From DASQMT01 sp963835735 (GTDB lineage Bacteria; Actinomycetota; Thermoleophilia; Solirubrobacterales; Solirubrobacteraceae), in contig CAWIGP010000003.1 of NCBI GenBank assembly GCA_963835735.1, forward strand, positions 1 to 64,000: a stretch of DNA of 64,000 nt, in the 5' to 3' direction. The first letter of the stretch is position 1, and each line of letters begins with the position of its first letter. The notes beneath the pieces are model-generated. The model ran no database searches and had not been told where the DNA came from. It saw only the letters and a list, made by a program, of their open reading frames with translations. Below, one piece after another: positions 33,575 through 41,874 of the stretch. Made by a program: the position numbers and the translations under genes.

Positions 33575-33784
33575 TCAGTCCTCGAGGCGGAACCCGACCT
33601 TGAGCGTGACCTGGTAATGGGCGACGGCTCCCTCGTCGATATGGCCGCGGATCTCGGTGACCTCGAACCAGTCAAGTCCTCGGACGCTCTGCGACGCCTT
33701 GGTGACGGCGCGGTCGATCGCCTGGGTCACTCCCTCGCGCGATGACCCGGTGATCTCGATGGTCTTGTAGACGTGATCGCTCAT
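33575..33784 (-). CDS. dodecin family flavin-binding protein
   Basis: 69 residues, the exact family length. The pattern VYKTIEITGSSREGVTQAID and the conserved Trp in GLDWFEVTEIRG, which stacks on flavin, together with AHYQVTLKVGF, identify a dodecin. It forms a dodecameric shell storing flavins or coenzyme A. It is a monocistronic gene facing away from the ABM-like gene. Confidence 0.93.
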   Translation of the reverse strand: MSDHVYKTIEITGSSREGVTQAIDRAVTKASQSVRGLDWFEVTEIRGHIDEGAVAHYQVTLKVGFRLED

Positions 33785-33896
33785 CTGGTCTGCGTCCCCC
33801 GTTCGGGAACGAACTACGCCTCCCCCAGGACGTTCGCGCCGGGGACCAGGGTAGGCTCGGGTCGCGGTCCCTCATCGGATAGGAGGAGTTGCCTCA

Positions 33897-34211
33897 ATGA
33901 TGTGCGCGGTTGCGGTGCGGGAGATCAAGCCGGGCACCTACGACCAGTTCCGGAGGGCGTGGCAGCATGATCCGTGGCTTCCCCGCTACGAGCGGGCGCT
34001 GGTAATGCGTAACGAGGACAGCCCGGATCAGATCCTGACGATCGCGTTCTTCGACGGCACCCAGGAGGAGTACGACGCCGCGCGCGACGATCCGGAGACC
34101 ATGTCGGCCGAGGAGCGGCGGCTTCACCGCATCGCAGACACCGAGGAGCGCGTGCTTCTCAGCGCCGTGTATGAGCTCGTGGAAGAGGTGCTGCCGCCGG
34201 ACCGTCCGTGA
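33897..34211 (+). CDS. small dimeric alpha/beta-barrel-like protein
   Basis: A 104-residue protein with the shape of an antibiotic-biosynthesis-monooxygenase-like domain: a strand (MMCAVAVREIKPGT), a helix (YDQFRRAWQH), then strands (ALVMRNEDSPDQILTIAFFDGT) and a C-terminal helix (ERVLLSAVYELVEEVL). The function is unknown. An AGGAGG Shine-Dalgarno lies just upstream. Confidence 0.65.
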   Translation: MMCAVAVREIKPGTYDQFRRAWQHDPWLPRYERALVMRNEDSPDQILTIAFFDGTQEEYDAARDDPETMSAEERRLHRIADTEERVLLSAVYELVEEVLPPDRP

Positions 34212-34296
34212 CGGCCGTCATCCGTGCGCGCGCCTGCGAGTCGGAGTATGCTCGCCGCCGGGAGACCGGCTGGCCTGACCCCCGAAGAGGTCGAGG

Positions 34297-35199
34297 ATGC
34301 TCCAGAAGGTGTTCGGAAACCTGAAAGTCGCCGGGATGACGGTGGTCATCGTCGCGGTCCTGGTGGCGGTGCGCGCCGTGCTGTGGGAGCTCGGGGTGGA
34401 GGGCTTGTCGCCGACCGCGGTCTCGGCGGGGATCATCACCGGCGGCGTGTTCGTGATGGGCCTCGTAGTCGCCGGGACGCTGTCGGATTTCCGGGACGCC
34501 GAGCGGGCTCCGACCGACCTCGCCGCCGGGCTCTACGCGATCCTGCGCGAGAGCGAGGCGGTCCATGCCGTCTGGCAGAAGCCGGACCTGCCGGCGCTGC
34601 GGAAGCGGCTGATCGCCGTCGTGACAACGCTGCGCGCCGACATCGACGCCGGCAACACGCGCGCTTGTCAAGCGGCGATCGAGGAGCTCTCGGAGTCGTT
34701 CCGCGAGATGGACGACACCGACGTGCCCGCCAACACGATCGTCCGGCTGCGCGCCGAGCAGGCCGGCTTGCGCAAGACGGCGCTGCGCATCTATCACCTG
34801 CAGCGAGAGGAGTTCCTCCCGTCCGCCTACGCGATGATCGTCGCGATCGTCGCGTTCATCCTCGCCCTGCTGATGTTCACCAACTTCGACGGGCTCGCGG
34901 AGTCGCTGGTGACGCTCGCGTTCCTGTCGTTCTTCTTCATCTCACTGCTTCACCTGCTCGACATCATCAGCACGCCGTTCAAGGTCGGCATGGAGCACAC
35001 GGACGACGACGTCAGCCTGTTCCTGCTCAACGAGTTCGTCGTCCAGGTGCAGGCGAGCCAGGAGGGTGAGATGGTCGTCGCCGACGTCGAGTCGCAAGCT
35101 GAGGAAGTCGAGGAGCAGCTCGTCGAGGTCGAGTCCAAGGAGGGCGACGCCGTGAAGACCGCCGAGGCTGCGACAAGCGTGCTCACGGACGACACCTGA
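34297..35199 (+). CDS. membrane protein with large central helical domain
   Basis: A 300-residue protein of unknown function. Two TM helices near the N-terminus (TVVIVAVLVAVRAVLW; GIITGGVFVMGLVVAGTL) and two in the second half (IVAIVAFILALLMF; LAFLSFFFISLLHLLDII) flank a soluble helical region. The layout recalls the DUF4239/bestrophin-like class. The C-terminal 50 residues are acidic (VEEQLVEVESKEGD). GAGG lies before the ATG. It is followed one base after its stop by the winged-helix gene. Confidence 0.7.
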   Translation: MLQKVFGNLKVAGMTVVIVAVLVAVRAVLWELGVEGLSPTAVSAGIITGGVFVMGLVVAGTLSDFRDAERAPTDLAAGLYAILRESEAVHAVWQKPDLPALRKRLIAVVTTLRADIDAGNTRACQAAIEELSESFREMDDTDVPANTIVRLRAEQAGLRKTALRIYHLQREEFLPSAYAMIVAIVAFILALLMFTNFDGLAESLVTLAFLSFFFISLLHLLDIISTPFKVGMEHTDDDVSLFLLNEFVVQVQASQEGEMVVADVESQAEEVEEQLVEVESKEGDAVKTAEAATSVLTDDT

Positions 35200-35200
35200 T

Positions 35201-35608
35201 ATGCCGGAGATCCCGAACGTCGGCGCGATCTCCAAGCAGGTCAGGGCGCGCATCACGCAGATCGAAGAGCAGCTCAAGCAGCACCACAGGCTCAGCGATG
35301 AGCTCGAGCGGCTGCGCGGCGCGCTGTCGCGCCTCGAGGGTCAGGCGCGCTCCCGCATGCGCGGCGGCCGCAAGCCGCCGGCAAAGCCGGCGGCCGGCGC
35401 CAAGCCCGCCAACGCGCCGGAGCGCGCCCCGCGCGGTCAGAACAAGGCGAAGGTGCTCGCCGCGCTCCAGAACGGGCCGATGACCGCGTCGGAGATCGCC
35501 AAGGTCACCGGCATCTCCACCGGTACGGTCAGCACGCTGCTGAGCAAGCTGGCCAAGTCCGGCGAGCTCACCAAGGCCGAGCGCGGCTACAGACTCCCGC
35601 AGCGCTAG
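35201..35608 (+). CDS. coiled-coil plus winged-helix DNA-binding protein
   Basis: 135 residues: an N-terminal coiled coil (RARITQIEEQLKQHHRLSDEL), a basic Lys/Arg/Pro/Ala linker, and a C-terminal winged helix (KAKVLAALQNGPMTASEIAK ... GTVSTLLSKLAKSGELTKAERGY). It is probably a transcription regulator or nucleoid-associated protein. The ATG lies one base after the upstream membrane-protein stop, so the two are co-transcribed. Confidence 0.72.
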   Translation: MPEIPNVGAISKQVRARITQIEEQLKQHHRLSDELERLRGALSRLEGQARSRMRGGRKPPAKPAAGAKPANAPERAPRGQNKAKVLAALQNGPMTASEIAKVTGISTGTVSTLLSKLAKSGELTKAERGYRLPQR

Positions 35609-35633
35609 CCCGGCGCTAGGAGCCAGCCCCGCG

Positions 35634-36011
35634 ATGCGACTCATCCGCCAGGCCGAGAGCCGCCGCACCGAGACCCCCAACGCCACGATGACGACGCTCG
35701 CGTCGCCGACGCAGGGGGGCGCCGGGCAGTCGCTCTGGCGGGTCGACATGCGTCCCGATCAGGCCGGTCCGGCCCACAGCTTCGATTCAGAGCAGCTCTG
35801 GACCGTGCTCGACGGCGGCGCGACGATCGAGCTCGACGGGCGGCGGATCGCCGTCGCGCCGGGCGACACGATCGTCATGCCCGCCGGGGCGCAGCGCCGG
35901 GTGATCGCTGACCCGAGCGCCGGCCTCGCCGCGATCGCCGCCGCTCCGGCGGGCGCGCGCGCCCGCTTGGCCGACGGCACCGACAAGGGCGTGCCGGCCT
36001 GGATCGCCTGA
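35634..36011 (+). CDS. cupin-domain protein
   Basis: A 125-residue single-domain cupin: the first motif is degenerate (PAHSFDSEQLWTVLDG), the second is around VAPGDTIVMPAGAQRRV. Metal-binding His are few (HSF, no second HxH), so metal binding is doubtful. It probably belongs to the operon that starts at 34297. It ends 4 bp before the convergent encapsulin gene. Confidence 0.82.
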   Translation: MRLIRQAESRRTETPNATMTTLASPTQGGAGQSLWRVDMRPDQAGPAHSFDSEQLWTVLDGGATIELDGRRIAVAPGDTIVMPAGAQRRVIADPSAGLAAIAAAPAGARARLADGTDKGVPAWIA

Positions 36012-36015
36012 GCCC

Positions 36016-36819
36016 CTATGGCGCGAGCGCCACGGCGGCCTCGGGCGTGGCGACCCGGAACGTGAAGCTCTCGACGAGGTAGAGCTCGACCGCATCGGCG
36101 TCGTGGCGGTCGTAGCCGATCGACAGATCCTCGCCGGCCTCGAACAGGTAGTCGCCGCCGCGCCGGCTCACGACGACAGCACCCGCCACGCCCGGCGCCC
36201 AGACGAGCGGCCCGCCGATGATCTTGCGCAGGTGGTCGAGCAGCGGGTAGCCGCCGTGCTCCGCGGTCTCGAGGACACGGGTGTACGCCTCGGGGCCCAG
36301 CGCGAGGCCGAAGGGGCCGTCGATGCCGGCGTGCAGCAGCGCCTCGACCGCCTGCGCGACGTGGCGCGGGTAGAGCTCGCAGTCGTCGCCGAGCGCGATC
36401 GCGTCGTGCGGGGAGGCGTCCGCGATGCCGGTGAGTCCTGCGGCCTGCCAGCCGTGGAACACGGCGCGGTTCTCGGCTGTGGCGATGCGGTGGGCGGCCT
36501 CGTCGAGCGCCGCCAGGTCGACGTCCTCGGCGCCTCGATCGGCGTCGCGCAGCTCGGCGCGCGCGACCGAGAACGGTGCCGTGAGCTCGACGACCGCGAG
36601 CACGCGGCGCTGCGCGGCGGTGACGCCGTCGACCGGGGCGTCGTCGAGCGCGCTCGTGCGCCCGAGGTTGGTCGCCGAGTACTCCCAGCCGTGCGGTCCG
36701 GCGAAGTCGACCAGCTTGCGGGCGGCGAGCGCGGGAGTGACGCGCTGGCGCGCCTCGTCGTCGACGACGCGCCAGCCCGCCTCGGTGATCGGCGCATGCT
36801 CTCGCAGCAGATGGCTCAT
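36016..36819 (-). CDS. encapsulin shell protein (Family 1)
   Basis: A 267-residue HK97-fold shell protein of a protein nanocompartment. The N-terminus HLLREHAPITEAGWRVVDDE and ARKLVDFAGPHGWEYSA are the classical linocin/encapsulin sequences; GEDLSIGYDRHDADAVELYLVESFTFRV is the conserved C-terminal region. Its ATG overlaps the cargo gene stop (ATGA), so shell and cargo are translated together. It self-assembles in the cytoplasm and houses the ferritin-like cargo encoded immediately upstream. Confidence 0.95.
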   Translation of the reverse strand: MSHLLREHAPITEAGWRVVDDEARQRVTPALAARKLVDFAGPHGWEYSATNLGRTSALDDAPVDGVTAAQRRVLAVVELTAPFSVARAELRDADRGAEDVDLAALDEAAHRIATAENRAVFHGWQAAGLTGIADASPHDAIALGDDCELYPRHVAQAVEALLHAGIDGPFGLALGPEAYTRVLETAEHGGYPLLDHLRKIIGGPLVWAPGVAGAVVVSRRGGDYLFEAGEDLSIGYDRHDADAVELYLVESFTFRVATPEAAVALAP

Positions 36820-37208
36820 GACACGGCTCCCCTCAGACTCCCGATCCCGAGCGACGTGCCGCCCGCCAGCGGCGCGCCGCGCGCCGCGGCTCCCTCGACG
36901 GCCTCCTCCTCGGACTCCTCGCCGTGTTCGACGATGTCGCCCTCCTGGAACAGGATCCCGATGGCGATGTCACGCCATAGGGGAGTGCGGCGCAGCAGGA
37001 ACTCGAGGTCCATGCAGAAGTGCTTGAACTCCTCGCCCTGCGCGTCGCGCATGATCGCGCGCGCCTCGCGGTCGGGCTCGACCGCAAGGCGCTGCTCGTA
37101 CCAGCCGATCGCCTCGGCCTCCTCGGTGAGTGAGGCGCAAAGGCGCGCGAAGGTCCGCGTGTCGTCCGGCAGCTCGTTGGCCGGCTCGTGGTACTGGTCG
37201 AAGCCCAT
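36816..37208 (-). CDS. encapsulated ferritin-like protein (EncFtn)
   Basis: A 130-residue ferroxidase cargo: two-helix EncFtn domain with metal-binding residues in EEAEAIGWYEQRL and GEEFKHFCMDLEF. The C-terminus GTSLGIGSLRGAVS matches the encapsulin targeting peptide (LGIGSLRG core), preceded by a flexible Glu/Gly/Ala linker. It oxidises Fe(II) for mineral storage inside the shell. I use the ATG at 37208 (MGFDQYHEP). The start lies 35 bp after the NlpC/P60 stop codon, on the same strand. Confidence 0.95.
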   Translation of the reverse strand: MGFDQYHEPANELPDDTRTFARLCASLTEEAEAIGWYEQRLAVEPDREARAIMRDAQGEEFKHFCMDLEFLLRRTPLWRDIAIGILFQEGDIVEHGEESEEEAVEGAAARGAPLAGGTSLGIGSLRGAVS

Positions 37209-37242
37209 GCGGGGATCTTCGCGCACGTCGCCGACTGCGTGC

Positions 37243-39168
37243 TCAGTCGTCGTCCGAGAGCTTGAGCGCCGGCATCACGCGCGCCTCGGATCCGCCTCGT
37301 GTCGGCACGTCGAAACGGCGCCCTCCGGTGAACTGCTGCGCGTAGTACGGGTCGTTCAGGCTCGAGATCCGCACGCTGAGGCCCGTTCGCGGAGCTTCGA
37401 TGAACCGGTCCCCGCCGAGCGACATCCCCACGTGGTGCACGTAGCCGGACGCGTCGCGGAAGAACACGAGGTCGCCCGGCAGCAGGTGCTTGCGGCCGAC
37501 CTTGGTCGCGCCCGCCGCGTCGATCTGCTGGTCGGTGACACGCGGGATCTGGATCCCGGCCTTGGCGTACGCCCACTGCACCAGGCCGGAGCAGTCGAAG
37601 CCGGTGCGCGGTGACTCGCCGCCCCACTGGTAGGGCGTGCCGAGGTACTTGCGCGCCTCGGCGACGGCCTCCTTGGCGCGCGGCCCGGCGTGCGGACCCG
37701 AGCCGCCGCCGGCGTCGGGGACGTCCGCGACGCCGTCCCCGTCGGGGAACGCACGGCGCAGCAGGTGCTGCGCGTCGTCGAGGCGCAGCTGGTAGCGGCC
37801 GCGGTACTGCGCGGCGGGGCGCTCGACATCGGCGATCCACTCGCCGTAATGCTCGGGGTCGGTGGGGAGCCCGCGCGCGACCCGCTGCGCCTTGACCGCC
37901 TCGGCGTGGTCGAGGAACCAGTCGAGCTGCCGCTCGGGCGCCCTGGGTAGCCCGCGTAGTCGCCGTTGTTCCAGATCGAGACCCGCATCTGGAAGAACCC
38001 GACCGAGTCGGCGTCGCCGCCGGGCAGGTTCTTCATGCCCGACTCGACCATCGCGGCCATGACGGGGAGCTCGGGGGGCAGGTTGCGCTTCTCGGCCTCG
38101 GCGCCCATCCAGGCGCCGATCTGCTCCTGCGAGGCGTCGTCGCCCGGGTAGCCGTCGGGCACCGGTCCGATCTCGATGTCCTCGTCGGAGTCGTCGCCGT
38201 CGCCGCCGTCGGCGGAGTCGTCCGAGTCGACCGCTGTCGTCGGAGTCGTCGGAGTCATCGTCGTCGTCGGAGTCGTCGGACGTCGTCGGAGTCATCGTCG
38301 TCGTCCGAGTCGTCTCCGTCGTCGGAATCGCCGTCGCCATCGGAGTCCTCGCCGGTGACCTCGTCGTCGGACAGATCGTCGGCGTCGGGTCCGACCTCGT
38401 CGGGCTCTTCTTCGTCGGGCTCTTCCTCGTCGGGCTCTTCCTCGTCGGGCTCCTCTTCGTCCTCGTCGTCCTCGTCGTCTGTGTCGTCTGAGTCGGCTGA
38501 ATCGTCTGGCTCGTCCGAGTCGCCTGAGTCCGGCTGGTCGTCCGAGTCGTCGGATTCGCCCGGATCGCCGAAGTCGTCGGACGCGCCCGAGTCGTCCGAC
38601 TCGCCGTCCGCGTTCTCGTCGTCTGAGTCGCCTGAGTCGTCGGGGTCGTCCGTGTCGTCCGGGTCGGCCGACTCGGTAGTCGTCGGGGTCGGAGCTTCCC
38701 AGCTGCGTCGTCAGAGTCGCCCGAGTCCGGCTGGTCGTCCGAGTCGTCGGATTCGTCTGGATCGCCGAAGTCGTCGGACGCGCCAGAGTCGTCCGACTCG
38801 CCGCCCTCGTCCGTGTCGACGTCCGTGAGGTCGTCCGGGTCGACCGGCGGGACCGACTGCCCGGCCGGCTGCGGCGGCTGGTCGGCCGCCAGCGCATCCT
38901 CGGCCCCGAGGTGTGGCAGCACGTGCTCCGAGAGCTCGAACAGGCCGAGGCCCTCGACCGCGGCCGCGAGCATCACGCCCGCGACGCTCGAGCGCGACTC
39001 GCGGATCTCGAGCGTCTGGAACGGCCGTTCGCCGCCCTTCAACTCCTCCGCCAGCGCCTCGAAGCCGGCCTCACGAGCGGCCGCCACCGGACTCCGGCGA
39101 AAGCGCGCGCGGAAGTCGGGGTCCTCGAGCAGCCGCTCGAGCAGGCGGGCGCTGTCGTCGGAGCTCAC
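37243..39168 (-). pseudogene. NlpC/P60 cell-wall hydrolase with Asp/Ser-rich linker, frameshifted
   Basis: A large peptidoglycan hydrolase. Residues 1-45 are a compact leader-like module (LLERLLEDPDFRARFRRSPV); then an acidic Asp/Ser-rich linker; a lysozyme-like/transglycosylase-type part (PVMAAMVESGMKNLPGGDAD ... FFQMRVSIWNNGDYAGYP); and a C-terminal NlpC/P60 domain with the catalytic Cys in TGFDCSGLVQWAY and His in SGYVHHVGMSLGG. The frame changes at about 38700, 38260 and 37940; the first two lie in the repeated GTC/GAC linker. No signal peptide is obvious. It precedes the encapsulin cargo gene by 34 bp. Confidence 0.78.
38167..38830 (-). repeat. Asp/Ser-coding low-complexity repeat (GAC/TCG/GAG)
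   Basis: About 660 bases of degenerate triplet repeats read on the minus strand mainly as GAC, GAG and TCG, coding Asp, Glu and Ser runs such as DESDDSDDQPDSGDSDD. Block duplications are visible (DSDDSGDSD-type units recur). The region contains the frame changes of the surrounding gene and is the part of the window most prone to assembly error. Confidence 0.8.
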
Positions 39169-39175
39169 GCGGCCG

Positions 39176-40207
39176 CTATCGGACTCCGTCGCTGATGATC
39201 GCCCTCAGTTGGGCGGCCGCCGAGGGGACGCGCTGCACGTCCCAGTCGAGGACGCCCGCGCCGCGCTGCTGCACCTTGCCGCGGCTCGGGAGCTGCGACC
39301 AGTACACGCCGCGGATCCAGGGCATCCGGGTGAGCAGGGCGCGCAAGTCACGCAGCCAGCCGGTGGCGCCGCGCTCCTCGGTGTTGGTCTCGGCCAGCAC
39401 GATCGGCTTGCCGTACTCGCGCCGGAGCGCTCGCAGCCGCGGCGCGAATGCGCGGACCGGGTAGTCCTTGACGCCGCCGAAGTCGATCATCGTCGTCCCG
39501 ACGATGTCGACGTTCCGGCGGCCGGGCCAGTACCGGCGCAGCGTCGTGCGCCACGTCCGAGCCGGCTCGTAGAGGTTGGCGTTTACCGACCAGACGAAGC
39601 GGACGTTGCGCGCGCCGGCGGTGCGGATCCGCCGCACGATCCGCTGCCACGCCCAGCGGTAGGCGCGCGCGTCGCGGCTCCACGGGTACCAGTAACCGTT
39701 CATCTCGTGCGCGTAGCGCAGGTACACGGTGCCCTGGAAGCGTGCGAGCTCGCGGGCGAAGCGCATGATGTAGCGGTCCTGCACGCCGCGCGCGATGTCG
39801 ATGTTGCGGTAGCCGGGCTGCGGGCGCGCCTGGGCGCCGACGCCGAGCGCGCTCGGCACCGGCTTCCACGGCTCCCACGAAACCATCAGGCGGCGGATCC
39901 CCTTGCGGCGGCTCTCCTCCGCGTAGCTCGCGATGCTGCGGCCGCTCGAGAACGCCTCGAACTTGGCGACTGCCTGCGGCGAAGCGCCGACAGCGTGCGC
40001 CCACTCGTCTACGTGCCAGGGGTCGACGTAGACGCCGAACACGCGCTGCGGGTGCCGTGCCGGGGAGAAGCCGGGGACGTCGGGCGGGGGTCCCGCCGCC
40101 TGCGCGGCGTCGCCGCGCTCGAACGCCTGCTTGGCCGGCACCGCGAGCAGCGCGAGGATCAGCAGCGTCGCGGAGCCCGTCATCACGTGCAGGGCGAGTT
40201 GTCGCAT
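39176..40207 (-). CDS. GH26-like glycoside hydrolase, secreted or membrane-anchored
   Basis: 343 residues. An N-terminal hydrophobic segment (TGSATLLILALLAVPA) acts as signal or anchor. The (beta/alpha)8 domain resembles family 26 (beta-mannanase type): FGVYVDPW at strand 1, MVSWEPW, the acid/base Glu in YLRYAHEMNGYWYPW and the nucleophile Glu in IVLAETNTE. The substrate would be a mannan or other beta-glycan. The upstream secreted gene ends 3 bp before its start and the NlpC/P60 gene begins 7 bp after its stop, so all three are probably co-transcribed. Confidence 0.87.
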   Translation of the reverse strand: MRQLALHVMTGSATLLILALLAVPAKQAFERGDAAQAAGPPPDVPGFSPARHPQRVFGVYVDPWHVDEWAHAVGASPQAVAKFEAFSSGRSIASYAEESRRKGIRRLMVSWEPWKPVPSALGVGAQARPQPGYRNIDIARGVQDRYIMRFARELARFQGTVYLRYAHEMNGYWYPWSRDARAYRWAWQRIVRRIRTAGARNVRFVWSVNANLYEPARTWRTTLRRYWPGRRNVDIVGTTMIDFGGVKDYPVRAFAPRLRALRREYGKPIVLAETNTEERGATGWLRDLRALLTRMPWIRGVYWSQLPSRGKVQQRGAGVLDWDVQRVPSAAAQLRAIISDGVR

Positions 40208-40210
40208 CGG

Positions 40211-40768
40211 TCAGGAGCCGGGCCCGTGGCGGCCGGCGGCGATGCCGCCGGCCGCGCTGGGATCACTACCGGTGGACGCGATCATCGACAGGTTGATCGG
40301 CCGCGAACGCGTGCCGTTCGCGTCGATCGACACCACGCTGACGCGGTAGCGGCCGACGCGGAGGACGTGCCCGCCGCTACGGGCCGGCAGCCGGCGCGAG
40401 ACCGTCAGCCCGCCCGCCTTGACGTTCATCACACGGATCCGGTGCCCGTTCGAGGCGCGCCGCAGCACGATCCGGAGCCGGCTCGGAGTATTGAGCGAGA
40501 CCCTGAGCCGCGCGCGCCGGCCCTGCTTGACACGCGTGTGGGCAAGCCGCGCGCGGCGGACCACACGAGGCGCCTTGCTGCGCACCGACGGCGCGAACGT
40601 CGACGGGAGCGGGCCGAGCGTCGGCGGCGCGATGCCGCTCGGGAGCTGCGGACCAGGCGGCGGGGCGGCCGGGCCCTCGCTCGCGAGCGCCGGTGCCGCC
40701 ATCAGGGCGGACGCCGCAGCGCCCGCGACGAGCAGGGCCGGCAGTCGATGAGTACGGAGATTGGCCAT
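40211..40768 (-). CDS. secreted Arg-rich protein of unknown function
   Basis: A 185-residue protein with a signal peptide (LPALLVAGAAASALMAAPALAS), a Pro-rich linker and a C-terminal beta-rich domain with Arg-rich strands (RARLRVSLNTPSRLRIVLRR ... LRVGRYRVSVVSIDANG). The fold is probably Ig-like or bacterial fibronectin-like. It appears to start the minus-strand run that ends with encapsulin. Confidence 0.75.
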   Translation of the reverse strand: MANLRTHRLPALLVAGAAASALMAAPALASEGPAAPPPGPQLPSGIAPPTLGPLPSTFAPSVRSKAPRVVRRARLAHTRVKQGRRARLRVSLNTPSRLRIVLRRASNGHRIRVMNVKAGGLTVSRRLPARSGGHVLRVGRYRVSVVSIDANGTRSRPINLSMIASTGSDPSAAGGIAAGRHGPGS

Positions 40769-40903
40769 GTGGCCTCCTGCTGGTTCGGGTTGGAGTGGCG
40801 GCCGCGTGCGCGGCCTTGCGCCGATGGTCCGCGCCGTTCATCGCACCGGCAACACGTCCTCCCGATCGCAGGAGCCGGGGAACCGATCACCGTGATCGCG
40901 GAT

Positions 40904-41710
40904 CTAGCCGGTGCAGCGCTCGCCGCGCGAGCAGCGCGCGAGGACCTGCACATACGGGATGCCCAGGCGCCAGCGCAGCCTCAGCAGCGCCGAGGCGGAG
41001 TTGTTGCCGTACCCGCGCTCGTGGAGCCGGCGGTCGCCGTTCACGCGGTGCACGAGCACGTAGCGGCCGTCGGGCAGTCCGGTCAGCGGCAGGTACTGAC
41101 CCTCGAGGTTGGCCGCGTAGTCGTCGCCGTAGCCGACCGAGATCCCCTCCCTGATGCCGAGCAGCTCCGTCTGTCCCAGGCCGCACTCGCTCGTGTAGGC
41201 GGGATCCGGCGCGCGCTCGGGCAGGCGCGGCCCGACCGCCGCGTAGCGGTCGCCGAGGCAGAAGCCGGTCTTGCGGTCCTTGACGAGCGCCACGGAGCCG
41301 CCGGGGCGGCGCAGCTCGTAGCGCTCGAAGCGCAGAAGGTGCCAGTGGCGGTGGTCGGGGGAGACGACGTATCGCAGCTGCCCGACGCCGCGCACCTTCG
41401 CGCGGGGAGCGCCATCGTGCTCGACGACCTGGTCGGCGACCATCGCGCCGGTGTCGACGTCGGGGCGGTGGCCGTCGACGATCAGCGGCCCGTCGCCGAC
41501 GTTGCGCACGGCCGAGCGGAATCCGAGCCGGTACTCCGGCTGTTCGGGCGGCCCGGCGCGGACGACGCCGATGCTGCTCGGCGCCTCCTGGTCGAGATCG
41601 GGGAGGCGCGCCGTGCCGGCGCTGCCGGCGTCCGCGGACGTCGCGACGAGCGCGGCCGCCGCGGCGAGCAGCGCCGCCGCGAGCAGCGCGGGAACGAGGC
41701 GGAGGATCAC
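40904..41710 (-). CDS. secreted lysyl-oxidase-family protein
   Basis: A 268-residue secreted protein with a signal peptide (LVPALLAAALLAAAAALVATSADA). The copper-binding motif HRHWHLLRFERYEL and the Cys residues (GFCLGDRY; ECGLG; CSRGERC) are those of the lysyl-oxidase family (PF01186). Animal lysyl oxidases cross-link collagen through a lysyl-tyrosylquinone cofactor; the bacterial members are scarcely characterised, and oxidation of lysine-rich surface polymers is only an inference. Confidence 0.82.
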   Translation of the reverse strand: MILRLVPALLAAALLAAAAALVATSADAGSAGTARLPDLDQEAPSSIGVVRAGPPEQPEYRLGFRSAVRNVGDGPLIVDGHRPDVDTGAMVADQVVEHDGAPRAKVRGVGQLRYVVSPDHRHWHLLRFERYELRRPGGSVALVKDRKTGFCLGDRYAAVGPRLPERAPDPAYTSECGLGQTELLGIREGISVGYGDDYAANLEGQYLPLTGLPDGRYVLVHRVNGDRRLHERGYGNNSASALLRLRWRLGIPYVQVLARCSRGERCTG

Positions 41711-41874
41711 GACGCGTCCAGCCTACGCGCCCGCGTGCGCGCGTAGGGGTGGCGCCGGTGCCCTGGGTCCGGGGCGCGCTCCAGTCGTGGTGCGCCGAGC
41801 CCGGCGCGGCCTGCGTCCGGCCGTAGCGTCGGCGGCGCTTCCCCGCATCCGAACTGAAAAGGGAGAACGAAGCG

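Noticed and set aside
38167..38830. Possible CRISPR array
   Set aside because: The repeats are short degenerate triplets with no spacers of uniform length and lie inside a coding linker.
38813..41746. Rightward open frame of 977 codons
   Set aside because: It is antisense to the GH26-like, secreted and lysyl-oxidase genes, all of which have signal peptides and catalytic motifs; the frame is a GC-bias artefact.
41722..41747. Inverted repeat CCTACGCGC ... GCGCGTAGG as a terminator
   Set aside because: It lies upstream of the divergent lysyl-oxidase and 41875 genes, where a terminator is not expected; in such GC-rich sequence it may be chance.
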